Source: JAEVLT01 sp050496765 (GTDB taxonomy: Bacteria > Bacillota > Bacilli > Bacillales > Cytobacillaceae). Taken from it: a stretch of DNA of 64,000 bases. Within the stretch, counting starts at the first letter, position 1. Each line of letters opens with the position of its first letter. The notes below the pieces were generated by a model, which saw only the letters and a list, made by a program, of their open reading frames with translations, ran no database searches and had not been told where the DNA came from. Of the stretch, positions 48,426 through 58,239 are shown in pieces. Made by a program: the position numbers and the translations under genes. The stretch covers positions 1 through 64,000 of the forward strand of contig NZ_JBNWEO010000009.1 in the NCBI RefSeq assembly GCF_050496765.1, read 5' to 3'.

Positions 48426-50171
48426 ATGCTGGAACAGCGCTACCGCTGGAAAAACAGACAGCTGCGAGAACATGTAGCGGTTGTGGAAGGGAAAACGTCA
48501 CCAACCATTTTGTTAAAAAATGCGCTTTATTTAAATCAGGCTTTTCGCCAATGGATGCGGGGAAATATTTGGATCTATCAAGACCGCATTGTCTATGTTG
48601 GCGAAGAGCTGCCTGCAAGGATAAATGACAGTTGCGAAGTAATCGACTGTACCAACGAAATTCTCGTTCCCGGTTATATTGAGCCCCATGCTCATCCGTT
48701 TCAATTATATAATCCCCATTCGTTTGCTGCTTATGCAGCTCAAACAGGGACAACGACCCTAATCAATGATAATATGGCACTAATTTTACATTTGAAAAAA
48801 ACGGAAGCGTTTTCACTGCTGAGGGAACTTCGTAGCATTCCAGCGACAATGTTTTGGTGGAGCCGGTTTGATGCACAATCGGAAATTTTAAACGAGGATG
48901 AAATTTTTTCCCACAGCAATATTAAATCATGGCTTGAACATGATGCCGTTCTCCAAGGCGGGGAGTTAACCGGTTGGCCAAAATTGCTGGCCGGGGATGA
49001 TTTAATGCTCCATTGGATTCAAGAAGCAAAACGAATGCGGAAAAAAATTGAAGGTCATTTTCCGGGGGCATCCGAAAAAACATTGGCAAAAATGATGCTG
49101 CTTGGTGCGGATTGCGATCATGAAGCAATGACGGGGCAAGAAGTCTGCAACCGTCTGCAGCAAGGTTTCATGGTGACATTGCGCCACTCTTCCATTCGTC
49201 CGGATTTACCAGTATTGCTTGATGAGATTAAAAAGATGGGTCTTGGGTGTTATGACCGTCTCATGTTCACGACAGATGGTTCACCTGCCACTTTTTACAG
49301 GGAAGGCATAATTGATCGATTGATCAAAATGGCGATTGAAAAAGAGATACCATTAATAGATGCCTACAATATGGCAACGATCAATGTTGCCCGTTACTAC
49401 AATATCGAGCATTTGCATGGAAGCATTGCAACTGGCCGGGTTGCCAATCTTAACTTTTTAGAAACGAAGGAGAACCCGTCACCGAAATCAGTGCTTGCAA
49501 AAGGCAAGTGGGTGAAACGCGACCACCAGCTGCAAGACGCATTTACCCCTTTGCCTTGGAGCGATTATGGTTTAAAGCCGCTTACAATGGATTGGAATTT
49601 GTCCTTGGATGATTTACAATATTCGATGCCTTTTGGGATCAAAATGGAGAATTCCGTGATTACCAAGCCGTACTCCATCTCGATTGAAGTGTTGACAGAT
49701 GAGCTGTCGAGCGATCATGATGAATGCTTTTTTACGTTGCTCGACCGCAATGGAAAATGGCGGATCAACACGCTTGTAAAAGGATTTGCCAACAGCCTTG
49801 CCGGACTGGCAAGTTCCTTTTCCAGTACTGGTGATATCATTTTGATTGGGAAAAACAAGCAGGATATGCTGGCTGCTTTTAACAGAATGAAAGAACTTGG
49901 CGGGGGCATTGTGATGGCAGAAGGCGGAAAAATTGTTACTGAAATGCCACTGCCGCTTGGGGGAATTATGTCAGATCTTTCCGTGGAAAAGCTGATGGAG
50001 GAGGAAGACCAACTGCTTGCCGAACTGAAAAAACGCGGCTATCCGTTTTTAGATCCGCTATACAGCTTATTGTTTTTTTCATCGACTCACTTGCCGTATA
50101 TTCGGATTACCCAGCAAGGAATGTATGATGTCATGAATAAAACAGTACTCTTTCCATCAATAATGCGTTAA
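48426..50171 (+). CDS. yerA: Adenine deaminase-like amidohydrolase YerA
   Basis: 581 residues, adenine deaminase family. Metal-binding motifs are VPGYIEPHAHPF near the N-terminus, KKIEGHFPGAS, and the later FTTDGSPATFYREG; a C-terminal adenine-deaminase domain follows (LAGLASSFSSTGDIILIG, then GGIVMAEGGKIV). By position (after purD, before yerB) and length it is the YerA orthologue, annotated as a putative adenine deaminase. The actual substrate has not been shown from sequence. The ATG follows AGGGAGGAG. Purine context supports a salvage role. Confidence 0.88.
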   Translation: MLEQRYRWKNRQLREHVAVVEGKTSPTILLKNALYLNQAFRQWMRGNIWIYQDRIVYVGEELPARINDSCEVIDCTNEILVPGYIEPHAHPFQLYNPHSFAAYAAQTGTTTLINDNMALILHLKKTEAFSLLRELRSIPATMFWWSRFDAQSEILNEDEIFSHSNIKSWLEHDAVLQGGELTGWPKLLAGDDLMLHWIQEAKRMRKKIEGHFPGASEKTLAKMMLLGADCDHEAMTGQEVCNRLQQGFMVTLRHSSIRPDLPVLLDEIKKMGLGCYDRLMFTTDGSPATFYREGIIDRLIKMAIEKEIPLIDAYNMATINVARYYNIEHLHGSIATGRVANLNFLETKENPSPKSVLAKGKWVKRDHQLQDAFTPLPWSDYGLKPLTMDWNLSLDDLQYSMPFGIKMENSVITKPYSISIEVLTDELSSDHDECFFTLLDRNGKWRINTLVKGFANSLAGLASSFSSTGDIILIGKNKQDMLAAFNRMKELGGGIVMAEGGKIVTEMPLPLGGIMSDLSVEKLMEEEDQLLAELKKRGYPFLDPLYSLLFFSSTHLPYIRITQQGMYDVMNKTVLFPSIMR

Positions 50172-50237
50172 AATGTAAAAGGATAGAAAGTGGTTTTTTT
50201 GCGGTAAACATATGGGGAAATTTTAGGAGTGTAGAGG

Positions 50238-51290
50238 ATGAAGAAATGGGTGATTGCTGCTTTTTCTGCCATTTTGCTGCTGTCAGCCTGCAGCCAAACA
50301 AGTCAGAATAAAGAGCCGGTAAAACAGCAAAAACAAGCCGTAAAGGCAGAGAAGAAATCGGGTGCATCCGATGCATTTCCGTACTATTATCCGCTGACAG
50401 GGAAAGGTTCCGAAAAGAAGACAGATGGCAGGGCAATTGCTGTTATGATCAACAATCACCCAAAGGCAAGGCCGCAGTCGGGTTTACAGAAAGCAGATAT
50501 TGTCTATGAATTGCTTGCAGAAGGAGACATTACGCGTTTCCTGGCGGTCTATCAAAGTGAAATGCCTGATAAGTTTGGACCGATCCGCAGTGCAAGAGGG
50601 TATTTTGTTGAGCTGGCGAAAGGGTTGGATGCGTTGTATATTGCCCATGGATACAGCCCTGAAGCAAAAGAAATGCTTGATAGCGGCTACGTTGATAACC
50701 TGAATGGGATGGTTTATGATGGAACCTTGTTTCAACGAGCGAGTTTCCGCAAAGCACCCCATAATTCCTATATCACCTATAAAAATATCTTAAAAGGTGT
50801 GAAGGAGAAAAATTATTCAATGGCTAAATCCCCACCGGCGTTTACATTTTTAAGCGAAGGGGAAAGCAAAAAGATTCAAGGCGATCCAGCATTGTCTGCA
50901 ACCGTTTCCTATTTTTCGAACAACCAGTTTAAAGCCGTTTATCAGTATGACGCGCAGCTTGGAAAGTACAAACGGTTTTCCGGCGGGGAACAAACGGTTG
51001 ACCTTGATACAAAAGAGCCCGTGCTACTTGACAATGTTTTTATAATTGAAGCTGTGCATCAAACGGTCGATTCTGTCGGGCATCGGAAAATTGACTTGCA
51101 GTCCGGAGGCAATGGCTACTTGCTGCAAAAAGGGAAGGTAAACCTGGTCGAGTGGAAAAACAGCAATGGTCGAATCATTCCGGTTAAAAATGGCAAAGAA
51201 GTTCCCTTTGTGCAAGGGAAAACATGGGTAAACGTAGTGCCTGCAACACCGGGCTTGCAAAAAAGTGTTTCTTTTACTGAAAATAAATGA
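50238..51290 (+). CDS. yerB: YerB-type DUF3048 lipoprotein
   Basis: 350 residues with a lipoprotein signal: MKKWVIAAFSAILLLSAC, lipobox LSAC, Cys at 18. DUF3048 follows (AIAVMINNHPKARPQSGLQK, then ADIVYELLAEGDITRFLAVY and SARGYFVELAKGLDALYIAH). It is anchored outside the membrane; function unknown. The conserved order yerA-yerB-yerC supports the name. Confidence 0.9.
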   Translation: MKKWVIAAFSAILLLSACSQTSQNKEPVKQQKQAVKAEKKSGASDAFPYYYPLTGKGSEKKTDGRAIAVMINNHPKARPQSGLQKADIVYELLAEGDITRFLAVYQSEMPDKFGPIRSARGYFVELAKGLDALYIAHGYSPEAKEMLDSGYVDNLNGMVYDGTLFQRASFRKAPHNSYITYKNILKGVKEKNYSMAKSPPAFTFLSEGESKKIQGDPALSATVSYFSNNQFKAVYQYDAQLGKYKRFSGGEQTVDLDTKEPVLLDNVFIIEAVHQTVDSVGHRKIDLQSGGNGYLLQKGKVNLVEWKNSNGRIIPVKNGKEVPFVQGKTWVNVVPATPGLQKSVSFTENK

Positions 51291-51308
51291 TTTAAAGGGG
51301 TATAGAGG

Positions 51309-51641
51309 ATGCAAATCGATAAGTTAAGAGGGAGAGAGCTGGATCAGCTTTTTCAAGCGATTCTTTCGCTGAAAGATTTGGAAGAATGCTACCGGTTCTT
51401 CGATGATCTTTGTACGATTAATGAAATTCAATCATTGGCACAGCGTCTTGAGGTGGCAAGAATGCTGCGTGAGGGCAACACGTATCATAAAATTGAAACG
51501 GAAACGGGTGCGAGCACGGCGACCATTTCCCGCGTCAAACGCTGTTTAAATTATGGAAACGACGCATACGAACTCGCTCTCAACCGGGTTTATAAAAAAG
51601 AAAATAAGGAATCAGAGGAACTCCAAAAAGCCGAGGAATAG
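51309..51641 (+). CDS. yerC: YerC/TrpR-like DNA-binding protein
   Basis: 110 residues: LRGRELDQLFQAILSLKDLE and the TrpR-type HTH (LAQRLEVARMLREGNTYHKI, ETGASTATISRVKRCLNYG). Members of the YerC/YecD family are small TrpR-superfamily repressors. It lies 18 bp after yerB behind AAAGGGG, and ends in a terminator. Confidence 0.9.
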   Translation: MQIDKLRGRELDQLFQAILSLKDLEECYRFFDDLCTINEIQSLAQRLEVARMLREGNTYHKIETETGASTATISRVKRCLNYGNDAYELALNRVYKKENKESEELQKAEE

Positions 51642-51661
51642 ACCATTCTTCGGCTTTTTAT
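51625..51661 (+). terminator. Terminator after yerC
   Basis: AAAAAGCCGA (51625-51634) pairs with TCGGCTTTTT (51650-51659). The stem overlaps the yerC stop codon. Confidence 0.8.
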
Positions 51662-51841
51662 TATGGAGGGGGGTCAAGCGGTCACTGAGCGATCCCTTTA
51701 ATACCAAAAAAAGAGAGAATGAAGTTAAACTCCCATTTGGCTGGATATCTTTTCTATAACAACTCTCTCTTGTTTTCTTTTAGTATCGATTCGGCAAATG
51801 CTATAATGGTGAAATGGAATACGAAACAGGAGGATTTTTGG

Positions 51842-52525
51842 ATGTACGATTTTCGCGAGTGGCGCCATGTGTTTAAGCTTGATCCGAATAAAGAAATCAG
51901 CGATGAAAATTTAGAACGAATTTGCGAATCGGGAACGGATGCAGTGATGGTTGGCGGCACAGACGGTGTAACGCTTGAGAACGTATTGGACTTGATGGCA
52001 CGCATTCGCCGTTACACGGTTCCGTGTGTACTGGAGGTCTCGAGCATCGAAACCGTGACACCCGGATTTGACCTTTACTTTATCCCAACCATCCTTAACA
52101 GCCGTGATCAAAAATGGATTACAGGCCTTCATCATCAAGCAGTGAAAGAATTCGGCGAAATCATGGACTGGAATGAAATCATCATGGAAGGCTACTGCAT
52201 TATCAACGAAGAATGCAAAGCAGCAAAACGGACATCTGCGGAAACAAAATTAACGGCAGCAGATGTACAAGCCTATGCCATGATGGCAGAAAAAATGTTC
52301 CAGCTGCCAATCTTTTATTTAGAATACAGTGGCCGCTATGGCGATCCCAACCTCGCAGCTGAAATAAAAAAAGTCTTACAAAACACGAAGCTGTTTTACG
52401 GTGGAGGCATTGGCACACTGGAACAAGCTGCCGAAATGGCACAGTACGCAGACGTAATTGTAGTTGGAAATGCTGTATACGAAAACATCGAGGAAGCGTT
52501 AAAAACGGTCCATTCAGTAAAATAG
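51842..52525 (+). CDS. pcrB: Heptaprenylglyceryl phosphate synthase
   Basis: 227 residues, TIM barrel of the GGGP/PcrB family. It begins MYDFREWRHVFKLDPNKEIS; phosphate-binding strands include ESGTDAVMVGGTDGVTLENV, YLEYSGRYGD and LFYGGGIGTLEQAAEMAQYA. It transfers a heptaprenyl chain to glycerol-1-phosphate at the membrane. The ATG at 51842 follows AGGAGG; earlier codons in frame belong to the spacer. Directly upstream of pcrA. Confidence 0.93.
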   Translation: MYDFREWRHVFKLDPNKEISDENLERICESGTDAVMVGGTDGVTLENVLDLMARIRRYTVPCVLEVSSIETVTPGFDLYFIPTILNSRDQKWITGLHHQAVKEFGEIMDWNEIIMEGYCIINEECKAAKRTSAETKLTAADVQAYAMMAEKMFQLPIFYLEYSGRYGDPNLAAEIKKVLQNTKLFYGGGIGTLEQAAEMAQYADVIVVGNAVYENIEEALKTVHSVK

Positions 52526-52603
52526 AGAAATTTGCTTAATGGTGCCGATTTAGGTAAAATAGAAATAGGAACATACGTTTGTTTTAAGAGGGTGAGAACA
52601 GTA

Positions 52604-54853
52604 ATGCACTATTTAACAGACAAGCTGCTGAATGGCTTGAATCCAGAACAGCAAAAAGCGGTAAAAGCGACGGACGGACCGCTGTTAATTATGGCTGGCG
52701 CCGGCAGCGGCAAAACGAGAGTTGTAACCCATCGAATCGCCTATTTAATGGTTGAAAAAGGGGTCAATCCATACAATATTTTAGCGATTACGTTCACGAA
52801 TAAAGCAGCCCGGGAAATGCGGGAGCGGATTTCAAAGATGATGGGCGGAGCAGCCGAAGAAATTTGGATTTCTACGTTTCACTCCATGTGTGTAAGAATT
52901 TTGCGGAGAGACATTGATCGGCTCGGCTTTAACCGTAACTTTACAATCCTTGATACGACAGATCAGCTTTCAGTCATTAAAGGAATTTTAAAAGATAAAA
53001 ATATCGATCCGAAAAAATTTGACCCAAGAGCCCTTTTGGGTTCGATCAGCTCCGCGAAAAATGAATTAATTACACCTGAAGAATACGCCAAGACGGCAGG
53101 CGGATATTTTGAACAAATAGTTAGCGATGTATACGAGGAATACCAAAAACGGCTGCGCAAAAATCAAGCGCTCGATTTTGATGACCTGATCATGACGACG
53201 ATTCACCTGTTCCAGCGGGTTCCGGAGGTATTGGAATATTACCAGCGCAAATTCCAGTACATTCACGTTGACGAGTATCAGGATAGCAACAGGGCGCAAT
53301 ATATGTTGGTAAAGCTTCTGGCCAGCCGCTTCCGAAATCTTTGCGTTGTTGGCGATTCGGATCAGTCAATTTACCGCTGGCGCGGAGCCGATATTTCAAA
53401 CATTCTTTCATTTGAAAAAGACTATCCAAACGCAACGGTGATTTTCCTGGAGCAAAATTACCGTTCCACCAAGCGGATTCTTCTCGCAGCGAACAAAGTA
53501 ATCGAAAACAATCGGAACCGCAAAGCGAAGAATCTTTGGACAGTGAATCCGGAAGGCAATAAAATTGTCTATTACCGCGCGGACAGTGAGCAAGGAGAAG
53601 CACAATTTGTTGTTGGAAAAATAAAGGAATTAACGCGTGACGGCGGGTACAGTCTTTCCGATATCGCAATTCTTTACCGGACAAACGCCCAGTCCCGTGT
53701 CATGGAGGAAGTACTGCTGAAATCGAACATCGGCTACTCGATTGTGGGCGGCACGAAGTTCTATGACCGTAAAGAAATTAAAGACATGCTTGCGTATTTA
53801 CGGCTGATTTCGAATCCGGATGATGATATTAGCCTGCAACGGATCATTAATGTACCAAAGCGGGGTATTGGTGCAAGCTCACTTGATAAAATCGCCAACT
53901 TCGCCGCACTGCATGATCTTTCTCTCTACCAAGCACTTGAATCGATTGAGTTAATCGGCTTAAGTCCAAAAATCACAAAAGCGGCAATCGAATTCCGAAA
54001 TTTGATCAGCAATTACACGAATATGCAAGAGTTTCTTTCCGTAACCGAGCTTGTCGAGGAAGTGCTGGAAAAGTCGGGATACCGCGAAATGCTTGAAGCA
54101 GAAAAATCGCTTGAAGCCCAAAGCCGCCTTGAAAACTTGGACGAGTTGTTATCGGTGACGAAAAGCTTTGAAGATACGAGTGAAGATAAGAGCCTTGTTG
54201 CGTTTTTAACCGATTTGGCACTTGTCGCCGATATTGACTCGATGGATGACGACGATGAAAAAGCTGATTCCGTTGTCTTGATGACGATGCACTCGGCAAA
54301 GGGATTGGAATTCCCGGTTGTTTTTATCATCGGTATGGAAGAAGGCGTATTCCCCCACAGCCGCTCGCTGATGGAAGAAGCGGAAATGGAAGAAGAGCGG
54401 CGGCTGGCCTATGTGGGCATTACCCGGGCTGAAAAAAATCTTTTTATAACAAATGCACAAATGCGGACACTGTTTGGCCGAACGAGCATGAATCCTGCTT
54501 CCCGTTTTATCATGGAAATCCCTGAGGAATTAGTGGAAGATGTTCAAGTGGCCAATCGAATATCCGCATCGTTCAGCTCACAAGGAAGATCTTTTGGTGC
54601 GCAAAAACCGGCGGTCTCCCCATTTGGGACACCGGCAGCAAGAAAACCGGTCGTCCGCCCGGCTGCGGCAGCGACCGGCGGCGACGAAATTGGCTGGAAG
54701 GTCGGCGACAAAGCGGAACACGGCAAATGGGGGATCGGCACCGTCGTCAGCGTCAAGGGTGAAGGTGAAGGAACCGAACTCGACATTGCCTTCCCAAGCC
54801 CAACTGGAATCAAGCGCCTGCTCGCCAAATTTGCCCCGATCAAAAAAGGATAG
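52604..54853 (+). CDS. pcrA: ATP-dependent DNA helicase PcrA (UvrD/Rep family)
   Basis: 749 residues, SF1A helicase. Walker A is at about 31-38 (MAGAGSGKTRVVTHRIAYL), motif II in HVDEYQDSNRAQYMLVKLL, motif III in VVGDSDQSIYRWRGADI, motif V in LMTMHSAKGLEFPVVFIIG, and motif VI in RRLAYVGITRAEKNLF. The C-terminal linker is Ala/Pro rich, followed by the Tudor-like RNA polymerase-binding domain (WKVGDKAEHGKWGIGTVVSV). It acts in replication, repair and rolling-circle plasmid copying. The ATG at 52604 follows AGAGGGTGAG. Confidence 0.96.
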   Translation: MHYLTDKLLNGLNPEQQKAVKATDGPLLIMAGAGSGKTRVVTHRIAYLMVEKGVNPYNILAITFTNKAAREMRERISKMMGGAAEEIWISTFHSMCVRILRRDIDRLGFNRNFTILDTTDQLSVIKGILKDKNIDPKKFDPRALLGSISSAKNELITPEEYAKTAGGYFEQIVSDVYEEYQKRLRKNQALDFDDLIMTTIHLFQRVPEVLEYYQRKFQYIHVDEYQDSNRAQYMLVKLLASRFRNLCVVGDSDQSIYRWRGADISNILSFEKDYPNATVIFLEQNYRSTKRILLAANKVIENNRNRKAKNLWTVNPEGNKIVYYRADSEQGEAQFVVGKIKELTRDGGYSLSDIAILYRTNAQSRVMEEVLLKSNIGYSIVGGTKFYDRKEIKDMLAYLRLISNPDDDISLQRIINVPKRGIGASSLDKIANFAALHDLSLYQALESIELIGLSPKITKAAIEFRNLISNYTNMQEFLSVTELVEEVLEKSGYREMLEAEKSLEAQSRLENLDELLSVTKSFEDTSEDKSLVAFLTDLALVADIDSMDDDDEKADSVVLMTMHSAKGLEFPVVFIIGMEEGVFPHSRSLMEEAEMEEERRLAYVGITRAEKNLFITNAQMRTLFGRTSMNPASRFIMEIPEELVEDVQVANRISASFSSQGRSFGAQKPAVSPFGTPAARKPVVRPAAAATGGDEIGWKVGDKAEHGKWGIGTVVSVKGEGEGTELDIAFPSPTGIKRLLAKFAPIKKG

Positions 54854-54920
54854 CCATTGATCGGACATTGCTAGATTACCTGTATTATTGGAACGCTAAC
54901 GTTTAGAAAGGGTTGACTAC

Positions 54921-56936
54921 ATGGACCTGCAAGTAGCCAGGCAAAAAGTGATTGAATTAAGAAATTTAGTAAATCAATATGGCTATGAATATTATGTTTT
55001 GGATCAGCCGTCTGTTCCCGACGCGGAATACGACAGACTGATGAACGAATTACTCGCATTAGAGGAGCAATTTCCGGAATTAACATCACCGGACTCTCCG
55101 ACCCAGCGAGTCGGCGGCACCGTTCTCGACATGTTTGAAAAAGTGGAGCACCGCACGCCGATGCTTAGTCTAGCAAATGCGTTCAATGACCAGGATTTAC
55201 GGGATTTCGACCGCCGAATCCGCCAGATTGTCGGCGATGACGTATCTTATGTTTGCGAATTGAAAATTGATGGTCTGGCAGTTTCGCTCAAGTATGAGGA
55301 TGGTTTATTTGTTCAGGGAGCCACGCGCGGAGATGGAACGATTGGCGAGGACATTACGTCCAATTTACGAACGATTAAATCAATTCCCCTACGGCTGCGC
55401 GAAAATGTCACGATTGAAGTGCGCGGCGAAGCTTTTATGCCGAAACGGTCGTTTGAAGCGTTGAATAAAGCGAAGGAAGAGCGCGGCGAAGAGCCGTTTG
55501 CCAATCCAAGAAACGCTGCAGCTGGGTCATTAAGACAGCTTGATCCGAAGATTGCGGCATCGCGGAATCTTGACATTTTTTTATACGGAATAGGCGACCT
55601 GGGTGAGACCGGCATTACCTCTCATAGTGAAGGACTCGATTATCTTGACCGTCTCGGCTTGAAGACGAACAAGGAGCGCCGCAAATGCGGAACGATCGAC
55701 GACGTCATTTCCTTTGTGAATAGTTGGGTGGAGAAACGGCCGCACTTGCCTTATGAAATTGACGGGATTGTCATTAAAGTCGATTCGCTTGAGCAGCAGG
55801 CGGAATTGGGAACGACCGCGAAAAGCCCGCGCTGGGCGATTGCTTATAAGTTCCCGGCAGAAGAAGTGGTCACAACCCTATTAAACATTGAACTAACGGT
55901 GGGCAGAACAGGGGTCATTACCCCAACGGCGATCCTGGAACCGGTAAAGGTTGCGGGCACGACTGTTCAACGCGCATCCTTGCACAACGAAGACTTAATC
56001 CGCGAGAAAGATCTTAAAATTGGCGACAAAGTCGTTGTTAAAAAAGCGGGCGATATTATTCCAGAAGTGGTCAATGTAATCGCTGAACAGAGGACAGGTC
56101 AAGAAACGGATTTTCACATGCCGACGGAATGCCCGGAATGCGGAAGTGAGCTAGTCCGCCTTGAAGGGGAAGTCGCCCTCAGATGCATCAACCCAAAATG
56201 TCCAGCGCAAATTCGCGAAGGCCTGATCCATTTTGTATCCCGCGATGCCATGAATATTGACGGTTTAGGGGAAAAGGTGATCAGCCAACTGTTTACGGAA
56301 AAATTAATTGCGGATGTGGCCGATCTTTATACACTCTCAAAAGAACAGCTTCTCGGACTTGAGCGTATGGGTGAAAAATCAGCAAGCAATTTGCTGCAAG
56401 CGATTGAAGCTTCAAAAGCGAATTCGCTTGAAAAACTTTTGTTCGGCATGGGCATCCGTCATGTTGGCGCAAAGGCAGCCAAGACCCTTGCCCAAGTTTT
56501 TGGCACAATGGACAGGCTCGCGGAAGCAACGGCAGAGGAGCTTGTTGCCATTCATGACATTGGCGAAAAAATGGCTGATTCGATCGTGACCTTTTTTCAA
56601 AAAGAAGAGGTACACGAGCTGTTGAAGGAATTAAAAGCTGCGGGCGTCAATATGGAGTACAAGGGACCACAACCGGTACTAGCGGAACAAGTGGACTCCG
56701 TGTTCGCTGGTAAAACAGTCGTGCTAACAGGGAAATTGGAGCAGTTAACACGAAACGAAGCAAAAGAAAAAATTGAAGCGCTTGGCGGCAATGTTTCCGG
56801 GAGTGTAAGCAAAAAAACCGATCTGGTCATTGCCGGGATAGAGGCCGGATCAAAACGTGCAAAAGCTGAGCAGTTTGGGATTGAAGTATGGGATGAGGAA
56901 AGACTTTTGGAAGAATTAATGAAACAAGAGGTGTGA
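54921..56936 (+). CDS. ligA: NAD-dependent DNA ligase
   Basis: 671 residues. The Ia domain is at the N-terminus; adenylation Lys is K115 (CELKIDGLAVSLKYEDG). OB fold follows, then a Cys4 zinc finger (CPECGSELV and CINPKCPAQ), HhH repeats, and a C-terminal BRCT domain (VFAGKTVVLTGKLEQL, ending VWDEERLLEEL). It seals nicks using NAD. The ATG at 54921 follows AGAAAGGG; 67 bp after pcrA. Confidence 0.97.
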   Translation: MDLQVARQKVIELRNLVNQYGYEYYVLDQPSVPDAEYDRLMNELLALEEQFPELTSPDSPTQRVGGTVLDMFEKVEHRTPMLSLANAFNDQDLRDFDRRIRQIVGDDVSYVCELKIDGLAVSLKYEDGLFVQGATRGDGTIGEDITSNLRTIKSIPLRLRENVTIEVRGEAFMPKRSFEALNKAKEERGEEPFANPRNAAAGSLRQLDPKIAASRNLDIFLYGIGDLGETGITSHSEGLDYLDRLGLKTNKERRKCGTIDDVISFVNSWVEKRPHLPYEIDGIVIKVDSLEQQAELGTTAKSPRWAIAYKFPAEEVVTTLLNIELTVGRTGVITPTAILEPVKVAGTTVQRASLHNEDLIREKDLKIGDKVVVKKAGDIIPEVVNVIAEQRTGQETDFHMPTECPECGSELVRLEGEVALRCINPKCPAQIREGLIHFVSRDAMNIDGLGEKVISQLFTEKLIADVADLYTLSKEQLLGLERMGEKSASNLLQAIEASKANSLEKLLFGMGIRHVGAKAAKTLAQVFGTMDRLAEATAEELVAIHDIGEKMADSIVTFFQKEEVHELLKELKAAGVNMEYKGPQPVLAEQVDSVFAGKTVVLTGKLEQLTRNEAKEKIEALGGNVSGSVSKKTDLVIAGIEAGSKRAKAEQFGIEVWDEERLLEELMKQEV

Positions 56937-56942
56937 TTGGAC

Positions 56943-58091
56943 GTGAGAAAACTCTCATTGCTGGCTCTTGCTGTTGTCTTTTTGCTGAGTGCTTGTGCCC
57001 CGAATTTTCAAAAGAAGAATGAAGTCGTGCAGACAGACAATAAAGCGAAAGAGAAGGCAATTATTCCGAAATATAATATTTCCGATAAATACTATCGGAC
57101 GATCTTACCATTTCAGCCGGGAGAAACGCGCGGGATGGTCGTTAATAATTTAAATACAAGATACGACATCGATGAGTTCGAAACCGGACTGATGAGAATT
57201 GCCCAAAAGCAATTTGACCCGAACAAGTATTTATTCCGTGAAGGCCAGGAAATCAAAAAGGATACCGTAAAGCTTTGGCTGAATCGGAAATTTAATAAAG
57301 CACAGCTGGATCAGCGAAAACTAAAAGATGCAGACAACATCGGTTTGAACCCGCAGGATGATGCAGGGAATAACTCCACACCGATTTATTTGGCTCATAT
57401 TTTAGAACATGATTATTTAGTAAAAGACAGCAATAACAGGGTTCAGCTTGGCGGAGTCGTCATCGGGCTTGCGCTGAATTCCACCTATTATTATCAAACG
57501 GTTCAATACGGTCCGACGTATGAAAAGAAACTTTCAGATGCGGAAATCGAGGCGCAAGGAAAGAAAATTGCTGCCGAAGTGCTGAATCGATTAAGGGCAA
57601 TGAAGGATTTAAAAGATGTGCCGATTACAATTGCCCTTTTTAAAACGGAAAGCAAAACATCGATTGTACCGGGGAATTTCTTTGCCTATGCAAATGTTTC
57701 AAAGGGAAGCTCCAGCCTGGGGAGTTGGGGGAAAGTGAATGAAAAGTACTACTTGTTCCCGTCAACAGATGCCCAAGATGCGCACCGCGATGATGTAACA
57801 TCCTTTTTAAACTTCAAACAGGATGTTGAGCAGTATTTTCCGAACTTTAACGGGGTGATTGGCAAGGCCTTTTATGTTGATGACCAGCTGCAGGATTTGA
57901 ACATCTCAATCCCAATGCAGTTTTACGGAAAAACAGAAGCGATCGGCTTTACGCAATATGTGACAGGGCTTGTAATGCAGCATTTTCCAAAATATATATC
58001 CGTATCTGTTAGCGTTACGTCCGTAGATGGGCCGGAAGCGCTGATTGTCCGCAAACCGAATCAAAGTGAACCATTTGTGTATATTTATTAA
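56943..58091 (+). CDS. yerH: CamS-family sex-pheromone-type lipoprotein (YerH)
   Basis: 382 residues. The lipoprotein signal is MRKLSLLALAVVFLLSAC with lipobox LLSAC. CamS domain: YNISDKYYRTILPFQPGETR and GMVVNNLNTRYDIDEFETGL, then SVSVTSVDGPEALIVRKPNQ near the end. The lipobox region of these proteins is the source of peptide pheromones in enterococci; in Bacillus the role is unknown. The GTG at 56943 is 8 bases after AGAGGTG; a TTG six bases earlier is too close. Confidence 0.9.
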   Translation: MRKLSLLALAVVFLLSACAPNFQKKNEVVQTDNKAKEKAIIPKYNISDKYYRTILPFQPGETRGMVVNNLNTRYDIDEFETGLMRIAQKQFDPNKYLFREGQEIKKDTVKLWLNRKFNKAQLDQRKLKDADNIGLNPQDDAGNNSTPIYLAHILEHDYLVKDSNNRVQLGGVVIGLALNSTYYYQTVQYGPTYEKKLSDAEIEAQGKKIAAEVLNRLRAMKDLKDVPITIALFKTESKTSIVPGNFFAYANVSKGSSSLGSWGKVNEKYYLFPSTDAQDAHRDDVTSFLNFKQDVEQYFPNFNGVIGKAFYVDDQLQDLNISIPMQFYGKTEAIGFTQYVTGLVMQHFPKYISVSVSVTSVDGPEALIVRKPNQSEPFVYIY

Positions 58092-58100
58092 CATCTCACG

Positions 58101-58133
58101 AGAGCCTGGCAAGAAAAAGCGCCAGGCTTTTTG
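58101..58133 (+). terminator. Terminator after yerH
   Basis: AGCCTGGC pairs with GCCAGGCT around AAGAAAAAGC, followed by T5. Confidence 0.85.
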
Positions 58134-58164
58134 CTTTAAAATAAGGACTGAATATTTCGAATAA

Positions 58165-58194
58165 TTGTTAGACTCAAAAGAATCATGTTAAAAT
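58165..58194 (+). promoter_or_regulatory. Possible sigma-A promoter for pruA
   Basis: TTGTTA (58165-58170), an 18-bp spacer and TAAAAT (58189-58194). No sigma-54-type motif is seen here, unlike rocABC of B. subtilis. Confidence 0.45.
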
Positions 58195-58239
58195 GAAAAG
58201 TGTAATGAATGCGCTTTACTACATAGGAGGGGAATTGAA

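Noticed and set aside
58092..58239. A sigma-54 promoter before pruA, as for rocABC
   Set aside because: No TGGCAC-N5-TTGC match exists in the spacer; only a sigma-A-like promoter is seen.
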